From contig CM044957.1 of assembly GCA_024516035.1 (NCBI GenBank), forward strand, positions 15,386,564 to 15,450,563: a stretch of 64,000 bases of DNA. Reading direction: 5' to 3'. Position numbers and translations under genes: made by a program. The stretch is from Bactericera cockerelli. Lineage: Eukaryota > Arthropoda > Insecta > Hemiptera > Triozidae. Positions 1 to 15,000 of the stretch are shown here, in pieces. Under the pieces are notes generated by a model. That model was not told where the DNA came from, did not search any database, and saw nothing but the letters and a program-made list of their open reading frames with translations. Each line of letters opens with the position of its first letter. Position 1 is the first letter of the stretch.

Positions 1-63
1 GGGCTACAAGGGCCCCCTGGCATCAAGGGTGACAGGGGCATGGATGGAGCCAAAGGCGAACCC
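1..63 (+). CDS. Collagen exon (first visible)
   Basis: Seven perfect Gly-X-Y triplets, then donor CCC|GTAAGT. It includes a KGDRG charged stretch. The left end is set by the window, not by a visible acceptor. Confidence 0.88.
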
Positions 64-3000
64 GTAAGTAAATCTTTTTTTTTTTTTTTTTTTTTTTTTT
101 TTCCTATTAACAGTATTAATATGTAGCTGGAAAAGCCTCTCCAAACAGTAAAATTTACAGTTTTTCTAATTTTTCGTAAAAATTTATACTAATATTACTC
201 TATCCCCGACGACAGCAAAATGGACGAAGTTTTCTACTTGGAACTGTTATAAAACAAAATTAGAGTCTGTTTTTTTTATTCCTTGAGTATTAAATCCTAG
301 GTGCCTACTTATTTAACATGAATGTTACGATAAAAAAAATACACAAAGCTGTACTTCGAATTTTATTCCTACAATGACAAAATACTTTTCTGATTTCAGG
401 GTGACAAAGGTTCTAAAGGAGATCCAGGTCCAATGGGACTTCCTGTAAGTATTAAATACTGATAAAACGTCGTCCTACCCATGACTATAACGACTATAAC
501 GAGGAAGTTAATTTGATGATAAATTGGATGTCAACATATAATATGTGATCTTCAGGAAAGGTTCAATTCCGTAAAGGAAACCTCAAAGCATCCTTAGCCG
601 TTAACCTTTGATATTTAATCTCGCAACAGAAAGTTTCAGAAAGCACTTCACTATACCTTGACTCCAGTTTAAAAGCAAAATGGAAAAGTAGCTCACAATA
701 TTATTACCCTTTTAATTTTTTTCCCGTCATATGAAAAAGGTAAGGTCGGGAGACATAAATTTCACAAGCGGAATTCATTCGAGTAAGAAGGAAAACGGGA
801 GCGCTTTTAATCTTTTTAAATGTTAAATTGAATTAGAAATTGATAAAGCACAGAGCTAAAAGAGAAAACTTGGTAGATATGCACAGCGTGTTTACTTAGA
901 AGAAACTAATGCGAGACATTATGAAGTGTTGAAGAAAAAGACAAAAAGATGAAAAATAAGAGACAGTGGAAGGTAGGAAAATGTCTGCTCTACCCAGCTG
1001 ACACATATCTTCCTCGTGAATCTTTCAAAATTAATAAATAAGAAAACATTTACCCATGCAAATCGCAATTTAGAGGCACATTAACACATTTATTAACAAA
1101 AACACCTGGTTTGAGAGAGTTCTCCATTCTCCTGATGAAGCAAAACGCTTATTCCGCAACGCCAATAGTAAAGTTTGCCCTTAGGCCGTGTTAAAATGGC
1201 TGGGGATTTAAAGTAAAATAGCATAGAATATACCCTGTTTATACTGCCGAGGTAAGACTGAAAAGTCCCTTTACTCCAGCAGATGTAGAGCCGAAAAATG
1301 GCTATTGTTTAATTTACATATTCGGATGTACAATATAGCAGCTAGGCTAACTGCAAGGAATCGCGGACATATATACTCGTTCTTACACACAACACAATAC
1401 ATGAATCACTGATTGTAAAAAGGGGATTAGTCCAAAAATAAATTTTTTCAGGAGAGACAAAAAACTGTTTAAAAACATGTAAAGTATGAATGAACTCTAG
1501 AACTAAATCACGATTATTATAAATTGGAGGACTTTTACCCACTTTCTTTTTCTTTACTCTAAATGATAAATCGATCATGAGTAATAATAGGTATTTACCT
1601 TCGTCGTACCCGGAAGCAAAGCTGAGAAAGGTTCAGAAATGCACTGAGGAAAAAAGACGGCTGGCAGGTTGAAGAAGTGAAAAGATATCAATCAGGAGAA
1701 AAGAAATTGTGAAAAGTGTTTTAATAAAATGAAAAGAATTTTCAATATTAGCTGACAGGTTTGTTCTAATCAGTTGTGAACCAGGCATGGTCTTGGGGCT
1801 TTCGGGGGAGTGATCTGGTGAGACGTGGGTTTATGGGTAACAGCCGGTGCACCCTGAGGGGGTTCTTTTTTCTTCTTAAAAGTTATATTAGTAAACGAAT
1901 AAGCAGAACATTAAAATTAAATAAATAAGGACTATGTTTTCACCTTCCATTCACTAGTCGGAACATGACAAGTTATCCTCCCATTTGGGATTTTTACCAC
2001 ATAATAATATGTCTTGGGCTTACTGCTGGAACAATGGGACTTTAATAGTCCTTATCGGGCAGTGTAAATAGGGCGATATTATTATTAGTCTGCAGACCAA
2101 GCCATTCACATCGTCATCCAGCCTTACTTGGGCCAAAACACCAGCAGGGACATTTCTTTTAAGTGATGATCCAGTACCCAAGGTACCAGCTCCGTGTCTT
2201 CTCGTGCTCCGGACTGTGCCTTCCATCATTCATTAACCATTTTAATATCTTTCCCCCCCGCAGGGACCAATGGGGCTCAGAGGAGAGTCAGGCCGGGGTG
2301 ACCCAGGGCCCATGGTAAGACGCCCGCCCTACTAACTCACCCATCGTGTGAACTGACCCTACCCCCGCTCCCCGCCCTAACTAACGACCGCGTGATCGTG
2401 TGAACACATCTTTTCCAAACTAACCGCCATTGTGTATTAAGTTCCTTCTGCGTGTGCCATGTCCCCTCTGTGTCTACCATGTGTCCCCTATATATTACCT
2501 CCAATGTATAAATCACTTATGTAAATACACCTCTCACACTTAGTCATTAAGTAAATATCTTTTGTAATATAAATTACTTGCTTCAAAAACAATGTCTATT
2601 TTTCAATTGACAGAACATTACTCTTTCTGGTGGAAAAAGTTTTATAAATGAACGTGACTTTTATTCTTAATCTTCTATCTCCACCATAAAATAAGGTTTA
2701 CAAAATGTATAAAATAAGGTTTCTGAACTTTGAGGAACCAAACCTTTGACCAATAAAAGAAATGTTTGCTTCTTATTTGTCTATGTCAATGTCTAAAGTA
2801 GTCACAAAAAAGTCAGCACCGAGTGCTATACAGAGGCTACAGACCTTGAACCTTTTAGGTAAACGGAGGTATACCTACATTTTAATCTATGCACTAAATT
2901 AATAACAAGTAAGTTATCATATATGTATTAATCACTTTCGTGATGTCAGAACTACTCAAACTCGCTTTACAAAATATTTGCAAAAATATTTTTGGTTACA

Positions 3001-6000
3001 AGTCCACCGCCTTATCGATCAAGCTACTGAGATCGTTAATTAATAATAAGTATATCTAATAATAATCATGCATAAGTCTAATATTAAAATATCACAATCG
3101 TTTCACATGGTATTGATCACAAAACGACCGTTATCCTTAGTTGGAGCAATGTTCTGTCCAGAAAATTGAATTTCTGGTGCCCACCCAACAGTTACATGTT
3201 GACCTCATTTCACACAAAAATACCATGTCAAGTATATTAATCAGTAATTGTTTGACGTATATGTATAGACATATATTCGTGCTTAAAAAAAATCTATTAG
3301 AGATGATTAATATTCAATATTCAGTAGAATAATTTTCCAGTGCTAAAATATAGATTTCAGTCATACAATAAATATGTACCTATCTAAGGGCAGAATTAAT
3401 AGACGTTTTTGTAATACCTCGGTGGCGCTAAGTCACGGATTGCGTACTGTGTAAGATAAGGAAATCGCTTAGCAATGACTTAGTTATCGATGTTGTCTAT
3501 TAATTTCGCCCTAAAAGTTTAATGTTATCATATTTGTGTTGATCACAATCATGATATCACAACTACTCGAACTCGCTTTACTAAATATTTGCTTAACTTG
3601 GCACTGACGTCGGTATCAATCAAGCTACTGAGGTCGGTAGCTTGATTGATAATAACATACATATTTACACAAGTCATGTAACTGTTGAGTTGGCCTATTA
3701 TTAATGTTCACCGTTTTAATTTTTATTTTAGTACTTAAACTATTCTTTTTTTATTCTGAGGTTTTTGTTGCCCTTATAGTAGCGGCAACAGCGAAGACAC
3801 TATCCCAAGGTGAAGCATGTTGTATATTTTTGAAATTTGGAACATAATTCAGTTTTGTTTAGGTACACGTCTGACAAAGGAAAAAATCTAACTTTTAAAA
3901 TAAATAAGTTTAGCAGTTCCTAATACCTACCTTCATACTAATTACCATTTATTTATAAAGTTTAGTAGTTTTCACTCTCGAATCTATTCATAAATTATGA
4001 AGTACATACCTAGGTATACTAGAAATGATCGAAGAGTACATAAGTTATTCATGATGTTAGTTGCATATTTATCTGGTATAACATGAAAAGTTATTTTTAG
4101 CAAAGAAACATGAAATAGTATTTACCTACTACCCACATTCTTTTTCTCGGTACAACTCCTAAACGTCTTCTGCGTCCTTAGAAATGAAAATTCTGTATAA
4201 CTTGTGAGTCATATTTGTTAGCCTCATGTATGACAAGTTCTCAGAAAACAATAAAACACACATAAAGGACAATTTTCTCGGAATTTTTCACAATGAGGGC
4301 CTGCAGGTCCTTGGGTACAACGCCAGAACTTTCATGGAAAGTCCCCTCTGGAGGCAAAGTCAATAATCTATTATTAGAAAACTTTCAACTCGAGGTTGGT
4401 ATGAGAACCATACCTCAATAGTTATTTCTACCCAAACCGTGCGAAACCGTTATTAAGATAAAAATAATAATAATAATACTCTTTAGTGGAAGGTAACCAC
4501 CAGGAGAGGTTAATGCTCAATACATTTTCTACCATCTAATCCTCAGAGTCTTATTATTATTTGCCATGCCTTCATTTATTTAATCTGTGTCCACGCCTGG
4601 ACAACGCCGGATGGCGTGAAATAAAAATTAAAAACACAGCCACTCCTAATATTGTGCGAATATAAATTTTATAATTTCTCTGACAGTGTCCCACAAATAT
4701 CTCGCTCTGTCTCGCTCTGTGCCACAGCACCACTCTGAGGCGGGAGACAAAACAATTTCCCAAAGTGACATTTGTTGTCGGCTAAACTTTTATGAGGACA
4801 CAAATTAAAGCTTTGGAAAAAAAAAGTTTCCAAAACTCCTTCTGTGTACGTTAGAGAGCATTAGATTTAATATTTTGTCAAAAACTTTCAACTTTTTTCC
4901 CCCATAAAACTCGTGTAAAAAAGTTACATGGAGAAAACAAATTTGAAACTCTATGTTCTGTGTCAGCAAAAAAGGAGATGAGCTAGAAGAGGGATTCCAA
5001 CCCGACATACGAAAATCAGTGTTTCTCTACCCATTTTGTAGATACAATTTTCCAAGTAACCTGCTTCTATAGGTAATCCATTGATTTTGTTACCCTTGAG
5101 ACTTCTTACCTTATTTGTACTTAAGATACCTACTTTTATTTACATTAATTATAACGTCTGAAAGTCTTATATCAATTAAAAGAAGAAAAAAAACTATCGT
5201 TAAATGAATTTTTGGAAATAATGAAGAATTCACACATTACATGGATTTTAAATCATAACTTGAGAAGCTCTCCTAATTGGTTACCTACTTGTGAGGAAAA
5301 TCAACTTTAATTATTGTACTTATAAAATCTTGCACTTGTAATATATTTTTCTCTGTTCACGACATCCTAAGATTTTCATTTACCTACCCAATATTGGTAA
5401 TAATATAATAACTATATTATTTATATTCACTACCTTACCTTTAATTTAGAACTTCCATGTCCTAATTAAGAATGATTAAGTTTACTTTTGTGTAGAATCA
5501 AGTCAACTTTCTTGGACAGATTGTCTACCACTATGGAAAATCCATTTACCTAAGTATATATTTTTTTAAATAAATACCTACTTACGAGTACCTATAATAA
5601 TTAAAATAGTACACCGTAAATGTTAAATAAAATAATGGATTCTTACTGACTGTCATAACAACGCAAAGCAAATTGAAAAAATAGCAGAAAGCTTAATCAA
5701 TAAAGTAACGTGAACTATGGAAGTCAAAATCGACGTAACTTTGACAAAATATGACAAGCTAGAAGCTCCAGAATTTTTCAATTTACCAAAAATACGATGG
5801 CCTGAAAGTTGACTTGATACCTCCCTGTATAGATAAAAAGTACAAAGTTGTAATTTTATATATTTCATGCAGATTGTAAATCTAGTAAATAAGAAAAAAA
5901 GTAAGTATTTATAAATGTAAGCTTTGAAACATCATCCAGTCTTTTCATGCCCAGTTTTTCCGCTGGAGTGGAATGGTGTGGGGACAGCTCGTGTAGTGTT

Positions 6001-9000
6001 ATTTGTCTCATGAATTCAAACAAAGTACTAATTACCAAACAAAATACGATGTACCAAACCTACATTTCCAAACAAACAAATTATTACCAAATCTAGTGCG
6101 GACTTGTAACCTCGCGGTCATTGGCTCGAGATCTGAGTTTGGTCTTATACCTACAGCTCGTAATCAATGTGGTTCTTGCCAGCGTCGATGGCACTTTGAA
6201 TGCACCGCTTCTCGTCGGATCACCAAACTTAAGCAACGTCCAGCGAGGTGAAGACCAACCCACGCTGAGTGAGGTTAATGTGGGTAAAAGGTTTGGTAAT
6301 TTCCTGCGAATGGATGTTAACAACCCTGTCGTGATATGACCATGCAGTTGAAAGCGAGACGTTCACCCCCCCCCCCCCCCCCCAAATAAAAAATTGGACT
6401 TTATTTTTTATTTCATAACATAAAGGTACTAACTTATTGGACATAAAATAAAATCAAAACTTATTAAGAAGTAGGTAAGTTTTTTTAAATCACATTATTT
6501 CAGACTTCCGGGGAATAAGAAACTGAATATCATGAACATTGACATGTTATTATTTATATTCTTATAGTATAATTATTCTGGATCATGTTTCAAGGCAAAG
6601 TATAATCGAGTATTAAATTTAAAAATAAATATTATTTCAGTGTTTTCTTTTGTATCGTCAATGTTATTTTATTTCATATTTGATACATTTTTATTAATGA
6701 GTAAATATATGGTATCTTAATTGTTTTTCTTCTTCTGAAACTAATAAAAAAAGAGTAGTAGCCATACTTATGAACAAAAGTTTATTACCTACTTAAGTTA
6801 CACTTAAGAATCAATCCTAATTAGTTCATCAGATTAGAAATAGCGACTTCAACATAATATATTATTGTTTATAAATATGGCTCTAAATCTAAATCAAATC
6901 TTTTTTATTTGTTAATTTTTAATGACTAATAAAAAAGAGTATTTGCATTTTGTTTTAAAAATAAATCATCTCAGCCAGTGAATGATAATTTGGTCTTGTA
7001 AATAATATGACTAGGATTCTTTACTGGAAGGAAGTGTCTACTGCTACGTAAAATTTAACGGAAATTGCGTCTCAAAAACATGAAAGTTCGCACAACTAAT
7101 TAAAATCTATAAATTACTGTTTCGTGCGCTTACTTTGTATTTGATTGTAATAAAGACTTTCGAGAAGTTACTGTTTGATTTTGCATATTGTTTTCAAGAT
7201 GTAAAAATTGATCTTGTGTCGTTACTTATTAGCAGAGTTACAAGCCGTTCACATTTACACTATCTACTAAGTACACACCTATAGTGTTACTTATTTTTTG
7301 TACAGTCCCGCACAAAATTTAACGTAGCTCCAGACTTTCTTTCTTTCTCCTTGTTATGCGATTTGCCCGTTGGTTGTGAAAATGCATGAAAATTGTGTGC
7401 AAGAGTTATGTCTATGCTTTGCCATTTCTAAATTCCGACAATTCTTTCCACTTGAGCAGGTCTGGGGTAATGAAACTTTACTATTTCTATGCTAAATCAC
7501 GCTTGAAAAATTCTCAAGAGCAAATTCTCCGTTCACGAATAGCGATATGAAGTAAGGACCCAAATATACTCCAGCACAATTTCTTATTTCTAGTAAGATG
7601 TACGGTGAAGTCTCCTGTGATCACTTTACAAACCTTCTGTGATGATATCTGAAAAGGACAATAAAAAAGTTTCCTTCCGGAAGATATATGACTTAGATTT
7701 AAGTGTATTACACTGGGGGTCCTGGGAGAGGGTTGGCTGAAAAGAGAAGGATAGGGAAAGTAATAAGGATAGATAAAGGAGATAGGCACCGGTGGGACTG
7801 GTGGGAGTGAGGGAGAAAGGGGATGGATATGAGAAGAAAAGAGAGAAAGGAATAAGGATAGATAAAGAGAATAGTGTGGGAGGAAGAGAAAAGGAGACAG
7901 GTGGGATATGCCAGGGAGAGGGGAGAGAGAGAAGATGGGGGGGATGAAGAATTATGAGCGACCAGGGAAAACTCAGCTAAGCGGTTCCCAAAGTCTTATC
8001 CCAAGTATACTTACTTTAGTGTACAAAAATCAATTTTTTTAAGCCTTTGATTTAACCCAAAATAATGAAATTCTTTTGAATTTCGTATTTCTCTTATTAA
8101 ATTGGATAAATGGTTTTAAAGGAATCCTTTCCAAGGATTTTTAAGAACTTTCTAGTAATTCGTAAACCAATTTAAAAAACTATCTACCTACTACCTATCT
8201 GTTTTTAAAATGAGAATCCTGAAATTTGAAACATAACTTATCTACAGATGTAGGGGTATACTGAAGAAACTTTGGTGACCCCTTCTGAAATGCATCTCAT
8301 TTTTCTCTCTGCCACACCTTTTACTCCGGCCCTGTGAAGATATTGCTCAAGTTTTCTCAACTTTGGAGTGAACGAAAAATTTATCTCTTCTTTTTATCTA
8401 CGTAGGTACTTATATCTCTAGATTTTGAGTTCCAGTAGGGTTTCTATTCATGAGCACTGAAGAAGAAAGTCATCAGAGCTTGACTTTTTTTACAGCTTAA
8501 CTGCATGTGGTTTTGGACAAAGGTTTCTCACAGTTTGGACAAACTGCTATGGTTTTATCATCCTGAAAATAATGTAAGAGAGAAGTAAACCAGGACGGAA
8601 GAAAGACAAGCTGCTGGAACCGATTTTTTTGTTTAAAAAAATATCTTTTTTTTTGTTGATAAAAAAATAGGGGGGGGGGGGGGGTCGTTTCACTACAAAA
8701 AAATGCTCTAAATTTATCTTCTAGTGCTGACTTGAAAGGGTGCCCTCTCAGATAATATTTACGACCATTACGATTTCTTCTCTGAGACGTGAATTGTTCA
8801 AGCGACTTTTTTTATGACATGATTTCTTTGTTGCATTCCACACGTTCTGGAATTCCCAGCCAAACTTTTTGTCTCTGTGGATGTTTTCTTTTTTCTTGCA
8901 TTTGTGAATTTGAGAAGGATTGCAGCGGAGCTTGGCATGGTAAGTGGTATATGGTGCGAGCATTTGATGTTGGTCCCTGGACCATTTTGAAATCAGGACG

Positions 9001-12000
9001 AAATTAATCAATGTTTTTTATTTCTGTGGAACAAAGTTTTGTTTTTGCATAATTGCATACTGTGTGGTTACATAATCAAATTATGTAATATGTAGAATTA
9101 CGGAAAATCAAGAATTGACTTGAACTTTTGAATCCTGAATGTCAATTGGTTTCGCCCGCTAATGTAACATGTACTGTACAGTGTACATACTTTAATTTAT
9201 AAAATATTTTACCGTAAGAACATTTCTTGTGATAGTCTTAATAAGAATAACTACTTAATAGACTTTTTTATACTAGCCGAATAGGAATCACAAGACTTTT
9301 TGAACTACAAAGTAACAGAAGTTAGTCTCAAATAAATCAGGAAAAATCACAACATTGTGTGAGATCCGATCTCTCCATATAGTACCTATTGTTTCGATAG
9401 CTTCATTAACAATTGACAACTTTCGGTACTTGAATGGGTTCGATTCCCCGCCGACCAATGGCATTACATCTTCATGAATCTTAAATACATATTTCTCAAT
9501 AATGAAATATCAACATTTAGACGGCATTTATGACACTGTCGCTAAAAAGGCATTTACTAAAATACACTGTCGCTGTGTATAATACATAGAATAACTATGA
9601 CATGAGATTTATAGGGTACGAAGTATAGGTACTTGTTATAATGCTAATAGCTTTCCTTTCTTAAATTTCAGGGCCCACCTGGATTAGATGGAATGAAGGT
9701 AAGGATGATTCTGAATTTATTTAATTACAGAGAGGTGATATCCGCTTTACCAATGCTGACGCTGCATCATACTCTTCCCAATCATGGGATTCAATATCAG
9801 CTAACCAGGACAAAGGTCCACTCATAAATCGTGAGGAAAAATGAGTAGTTACTTGTACATATGAGTAACCACTAGTTGCTCTTGGTAATGCTGCGCTAGC
9901 CACAAAAATTGTGAAGAGCTTGTACTTCACCACAAATAAAATCATACAAATATACAAACATGATAACTTATTATTGTTATTATTCCAGGGAGGTCAAGGT
10001 GAGCCAGGAACGAAAGGGGATAGAGGAGACCCAGGACTCCCCGTAAGTAAACCACTCCAGCGATCAATCATGTCAGGGCTCTGTCCTACTTTCACGGCAT
10101 TTGACTTGTGTATTATAGTAAGCCAAGACTTGGAATCCGTGTTCCTTTTAGGGTGGAATTATAAGACGTTTTTGTAATACCTCTGTGGCGCCAAGTCACG
10201 GATTGCGCACTGTGTTAGATAGGGAAAACCGACGCTTAGCAATGACTTAAGTTATTGATGTTGTCTGTTAATTTCGCCCTTAGACTTGAAGTCGCCTTCA
10301 AACTGACCTTCTCATGATTTTTAAAATAATACTTCTACAGTAGAATCTCGATAAATCGACATTGAAGGGACTAGAGAAAAATTTCGATTTATCGAGATTT
10401 TCGATTTATCGATATTCTGAATTAGCGAGATTCTACCGTACAATATTATACATATTCGTATTTTACAAAGTAGTATTTTACCTACGACGAAATCAGTAGG
10501 GTTCTACAGCTCCGCTCTGAGTGATGATATTTTTCAGTTCCAAGTGCGGTTAGCTCTTTGAGAAGGTGGGTTTTTAGTGGGTGGAAATCCCACACCCCAA
10601 GTCAGGATGGACCTGGGTGTCTTTAAAAGATTTTCTCCTTGATTCCACCAAAAAAAAAGTACACATATTTTGTAGGCTTCAATTATTGAATTTTCAAAAT
10701 AATTACACACTGATTGTAATAAAGTCTTGCGAGAAGTTAAAAAGGAACGAGTAGTAAACTGAAGGACAAACTCAAATGCTGACGCTTTCTCTGCCTCTCA
10801 AGTTCGGACCTGCGGCCATGGATGCCTTAATTTACCAAATCCACTCCTTTATTGTTACAGGGAACAGACGGAATTCCTGGACAAGAGGTAAGTTGATAAA
10901 TTTTTCATATACTTTTTCCGAGCTAAATTATATGAAGATCGAATTAATGGAGTGCGTCGTTACCGTGGCAGAGTGAGTTAGCGCGCTAGGCATTGCACGC
11001 ACGGTGACCTGTGTTCGATCCCCAGAGGGACAGGATTTTTTCTGTTCTGTACTTGGGTGTTCGGGGTCCAATCATACCTCGTGAGGAAAAATGAGTAGCT
11101 GTTTTAATATTAGCAGCGACCAGTGGCGGAATTATAGGCAAAAATAAGATATTGGGATGTTCAAGATACGGAAAAGTCCTATAATTCTGCGCTACCCACT
11201 AAAATTGTGATATAATAACACAAAGAAAACACATTTATTTATGAAATTAATGGAGTACAATAATAAAATAACGAGCAGAAGCTTGATCGATAAGGCGGCG
11301 GGCTTGAGTGCAATGGTTTGAGTCCCGAGTTCGGTAAAAAAAAAAAATAGCATTGTGAGTATGGGTAATTGTGCCTTCGCGATAGTGATTAACACAAAAC
11401 AAAAAATGCTAAGATATTTGTACATCTACAAATTCATAATCCTTACTGGTAGGGTAAAAAGAGAGGTATTTTAAGAATACTCGCAAATACTACATATTTT
11501 AAAAAAAAATGTAAGGTGCTTTAAACAACAGCTGGTCTTTCGCACCGTTTCCGTTTCAAACTAAATTTTTCTATAGTATTTTATTCGTTTCAAGCATATT
11601 ATCAGGGCGTCAATTTCATTTGTGTCGTCACGTAACAATGGTATAGCGGACAAATTGGTACGGGCAGGAGCTAGGATAGAGCATTCAAGGAGGTGTGCAA
11701 CCGTAAGGATAACACCACATTGACAAAGGGGAGGGGGTTCCTTTTTGAATAGGTGGCCATGGGTAATAAAAGTATGACCGATTCTCATTCTGGGTTTTTG
11801 ATTCTTGAAAACACATCTGGGTAGGAATAGAATTACAGAAAGTAAAGCAATAATTGAATGGGTGAGTAGAAGAACCAGGAATGTCAAAAATCGACTTTTC
11901 AGGAAAGCAAAAATAAGATTTGTCTTATTTTTGCTTTCCTGATGCTAATGAGTAGAATAAAATTAAATTTTACATTCCTTGTTATTTGACAAGATTCTCA

Positions 12001-15000
12001 AAACTACACTTGAGAGCAACAAAAGCGAATCAAACTTTTTCCTCCATCAAATCTGCGATATCTTCGAAATTACTATTTCTATCGAGTCGTAAGATATCTC
12101 AAAATGCTGTAAATTTTGTTTTCTACAATTTCATAATTTGATTGTTAAATTAACACCTATCAGAAGCCGTAAAATTCAAAATTTCCTACAGGGTGTCAAA
12201 AAAGAAGAAAAAACATGATTTTTTTTATGTTTAACAAAAGAAGTTGTAACAAGATTCATTCGTAACAATGGTGAATCAGTATTTTGTGTTGTCTCCCCGA
12301 GCTCTAATCACAGCATTCATTCGATTTGGCATTGACTGGATCAAAATAACCACAATATCTTGGGGCAATCTCTTCCATTCTTCGGTGAGGGTGATCTTGG
12401 GCTCTGCTACAGTCTGGGGAGCCGGTATTCTGTCTCAAACACTTCGTTTGAGTCGGTCTCAAAGATCCTCGATCGGGTTGAGGTCGGGACTAAGAGAGGG
12501 CCAGTCCAAAGTGTCAATATTTTCCTCACCCAAGAACTCCCGAATACAGTTAGCCGCATGTGGGCGGGCATTGTCGTGCATGAGGAGGAACTGGTCGCCC
12601 ATACTTTGAGCGAGAGGAACAACATGGGTCTGCAGGATGTTATCAATGTATCTCTGACTGTTCAGGTCACCTCCCGCACCGCATGTGGTGAAAACCAATT
12701 CAGTCTTTCTTTCAGTTGAAATCCTACCCCGCACCATACAGGAACCACCGCCGAAACTGACAGTTTCTGTGATGCATCACTCAGCATACCTTTCTCCCGC
12801 TCTTTTATAGACTCTTTTCCTTCTGTCATTACCAAACAAACACACCCGGCATTCATCAGTGAAGAGAACAGAGCGCCATTGCTGGGGTATCCAATCCACG
12901 TGTTCTATGGCGAATCTGAGTCTCCTTTCCCTGTGCTCTCTGGAGAGTTTGGGTCCATTTGAAGCTCTCTTTGGTTGAATTCCAGCTTCTCGAAGTCCTG
13001 CAGACCCATGTTGTTCCTCTCGCTCAAAGTATGGGCGACCAGTTCCTCCTCAGGCACGACAATGCCCGCCCACATGCGGCTAACTGTATTCGGGAGTTCT
13101 TGGGTGAGGAAAATATTGACACTTTGGACTGGCCCTCTCTTAGTCCCGACCTCAACCCGATCGAGGATCTTTGAGACCGACTCAAACGAAGTGTTTGAGG
13201 CAGAATACCGGCTCCCCAGACTGTAGCAGAGCTCAAGATCGCCCTCACCGAAGAATGGTAGAGGTTCCCCCAAGATATTGTGATTATTTTGATCCAGTCA
13301 ATGCCAAATCGAATGAATGCTGTGATTAGAGCTCCTAGAGACAACACAAAATACTGATTCACCATTGTTACGAATGAATCTTGTTGATTTCCCATGTTAT
13401 AACTTCTTTTGTTAAACATAAAAAAATCATGTTTTTCTTCTTTTTTGACACCCTGTAGGAAAATTTGAATTTTACGGCTTCTGGTAGGTGTTTTTTTAAC
13501 AATCAAATTATGAAATTGTAGAAAACAAAATATACAGCATTTTGAGGTATCTTACGACTCGATAAAAATAGTAATTTCGAAGATATCGCAGATTTGATGG
13601 AGGAAAAAGTTTGATTCGCTTTTGTTGCTCTCAAGTGTAGGTACTAATACCGCTAGCAAAAGTGGTCAGTGATTTTGTTACATTTCTTATTTTACATCAG
13701 ATTTTTTTTCCGCTTCCCATACTTTAAAATCGAAAAAAAATATACTTTTAAGGGGTATTTCTCCTTCATATTCACAGAGATGACAGAAAAGAGTACATTT
13801 CTTCATATTCTACGAAGAAAAAAAAAATCGATTTTTGACATTCCTGGTTCTTCTACTCACCCATTCAATTATTGATCCATCTACTTTTGTTCGCAGGGAC
13901 CAAAGGGAGAGCGGGGAATCAAAGGAGAACCGGTGAGTTATTCTAACTTTTTTTTGTTGTTGTTAATTTTAAAAATATAGTGTTTCACATACTTTTTTAT
14001 TTCGTTGCCATGAAACAGCAGCTACTGTATTAGACGCTTCTGATCTGTGTGGTAGCTTGAAAATCTCATAGTAGATGCCTTTCCCTCTGATAGGCGAGAA
14101 GTGACACAATACTTTCCATTTAGAATAACTATAGGATTACTATCATATATAACTATAGGATGTTAATATTTATCCATTTTTGTTTTATTTTATTTGTTAG
14201 ACGGTTTATTTGACATGTTTATTTATTAGATTACTGGCACTTTTTAAAACTATCACCTTTTTTGTGGCAGCATCGGACTCTGCCTTGTAGAGTGATGGAC
14301 AAGGGGATCACCGGTTGAGTGGAAGAGCCCACAGAGTGAGAATCCTGCCGTTGAAACCATAAAAATACATAATTTTGCCTCATTTTCAATATACGATTTA
14401 ACACCCATCTCTTGTCCCACCCTCAGGGGCCCATAGGGAAGAAGGGCAGGAAAGGTGACAAGGGCGACAAAGGAGACCAGGGGGTGCCGGGGCTAGACGC
14501 CCCCTGCCCCATAGGAGCGGATGGGCTGCCCCTGCCTGGTTGCGGCTGGAGACCGCCCAAAGTAAGTTTCATAAACTGTTTACGTAATTGCATATAATAT
14601 GCGTGTAAACAGAGATAAAAAAAATAAAAAATAACCTACCCCCAAACTATGAGTGCTTTAGCTTTTACTTCAAATTTTCCGAGTTTAACATTAAATTGAG
14701 TTTCCATGTGTGTCTATCTAAATTTACTATTAATGTTTGTCAATGTTTTTTTGTCAACATTTTGTCATCATTTGAAAAAAAAAAAAAAAAAAAAAAAAAA
14801 TATGTTCATTATAACATTATAGAATACCAAAAATGGGCATAGTTAGGTACGGTACGTTAAAATATTTTTGATCGCCCTCAGAATGATGTATAGTATAACC
14901 AATTAACTACTCATTTCAACCTACTTACATCTTTTTTTACCCAATCTCTTTTCCATAACTCAAAAGTCAAAATACTAACCTTGTTTTAACCCTGCCTGCT

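Larger units (their letters stand above)
3660..9660. other. Long collagen intron, mostly unannotated
   Basis: Apart from the SINEs at 4468 and 6177, the C18 run (6366-6383), the purine tract and a G15 run (8670-8684), I see only AT-rich DNA with no supported gene or exon. Confidence 0.6.
11848..13874. repeat. 2-kb imperfect palindrome (inverted duplication) in a collagen intron
   Basis: The left arm (11848-11893, then about 12003-12640) reappears inverted as the right arm (about 13000-13640, then 13829-13874). Between the inner ends lies about 350 bp of unpaired Tc1 sequence. Both arms run through a Tc1-like terminus (TACAGGGTGTCAAAAAA) and about 185 bp beyond it into non-transposon flank, then into a LINE scrap. 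The repeat is therefore an inverted copy of a genomic segment and not merely a transposon with long ends. The segments 11894-12002 and 13641-13828 do not match each other. Confidence 0.85.

Noticed and set aside
4296..4320. GGGCCTGCAGGTCCTTGG, reading G-P-A-G-P-W, as an extra collagen exon
   Set aside because: No pyrimidine tract or clean acceptor, no third triplet, and the frame runs out at once.
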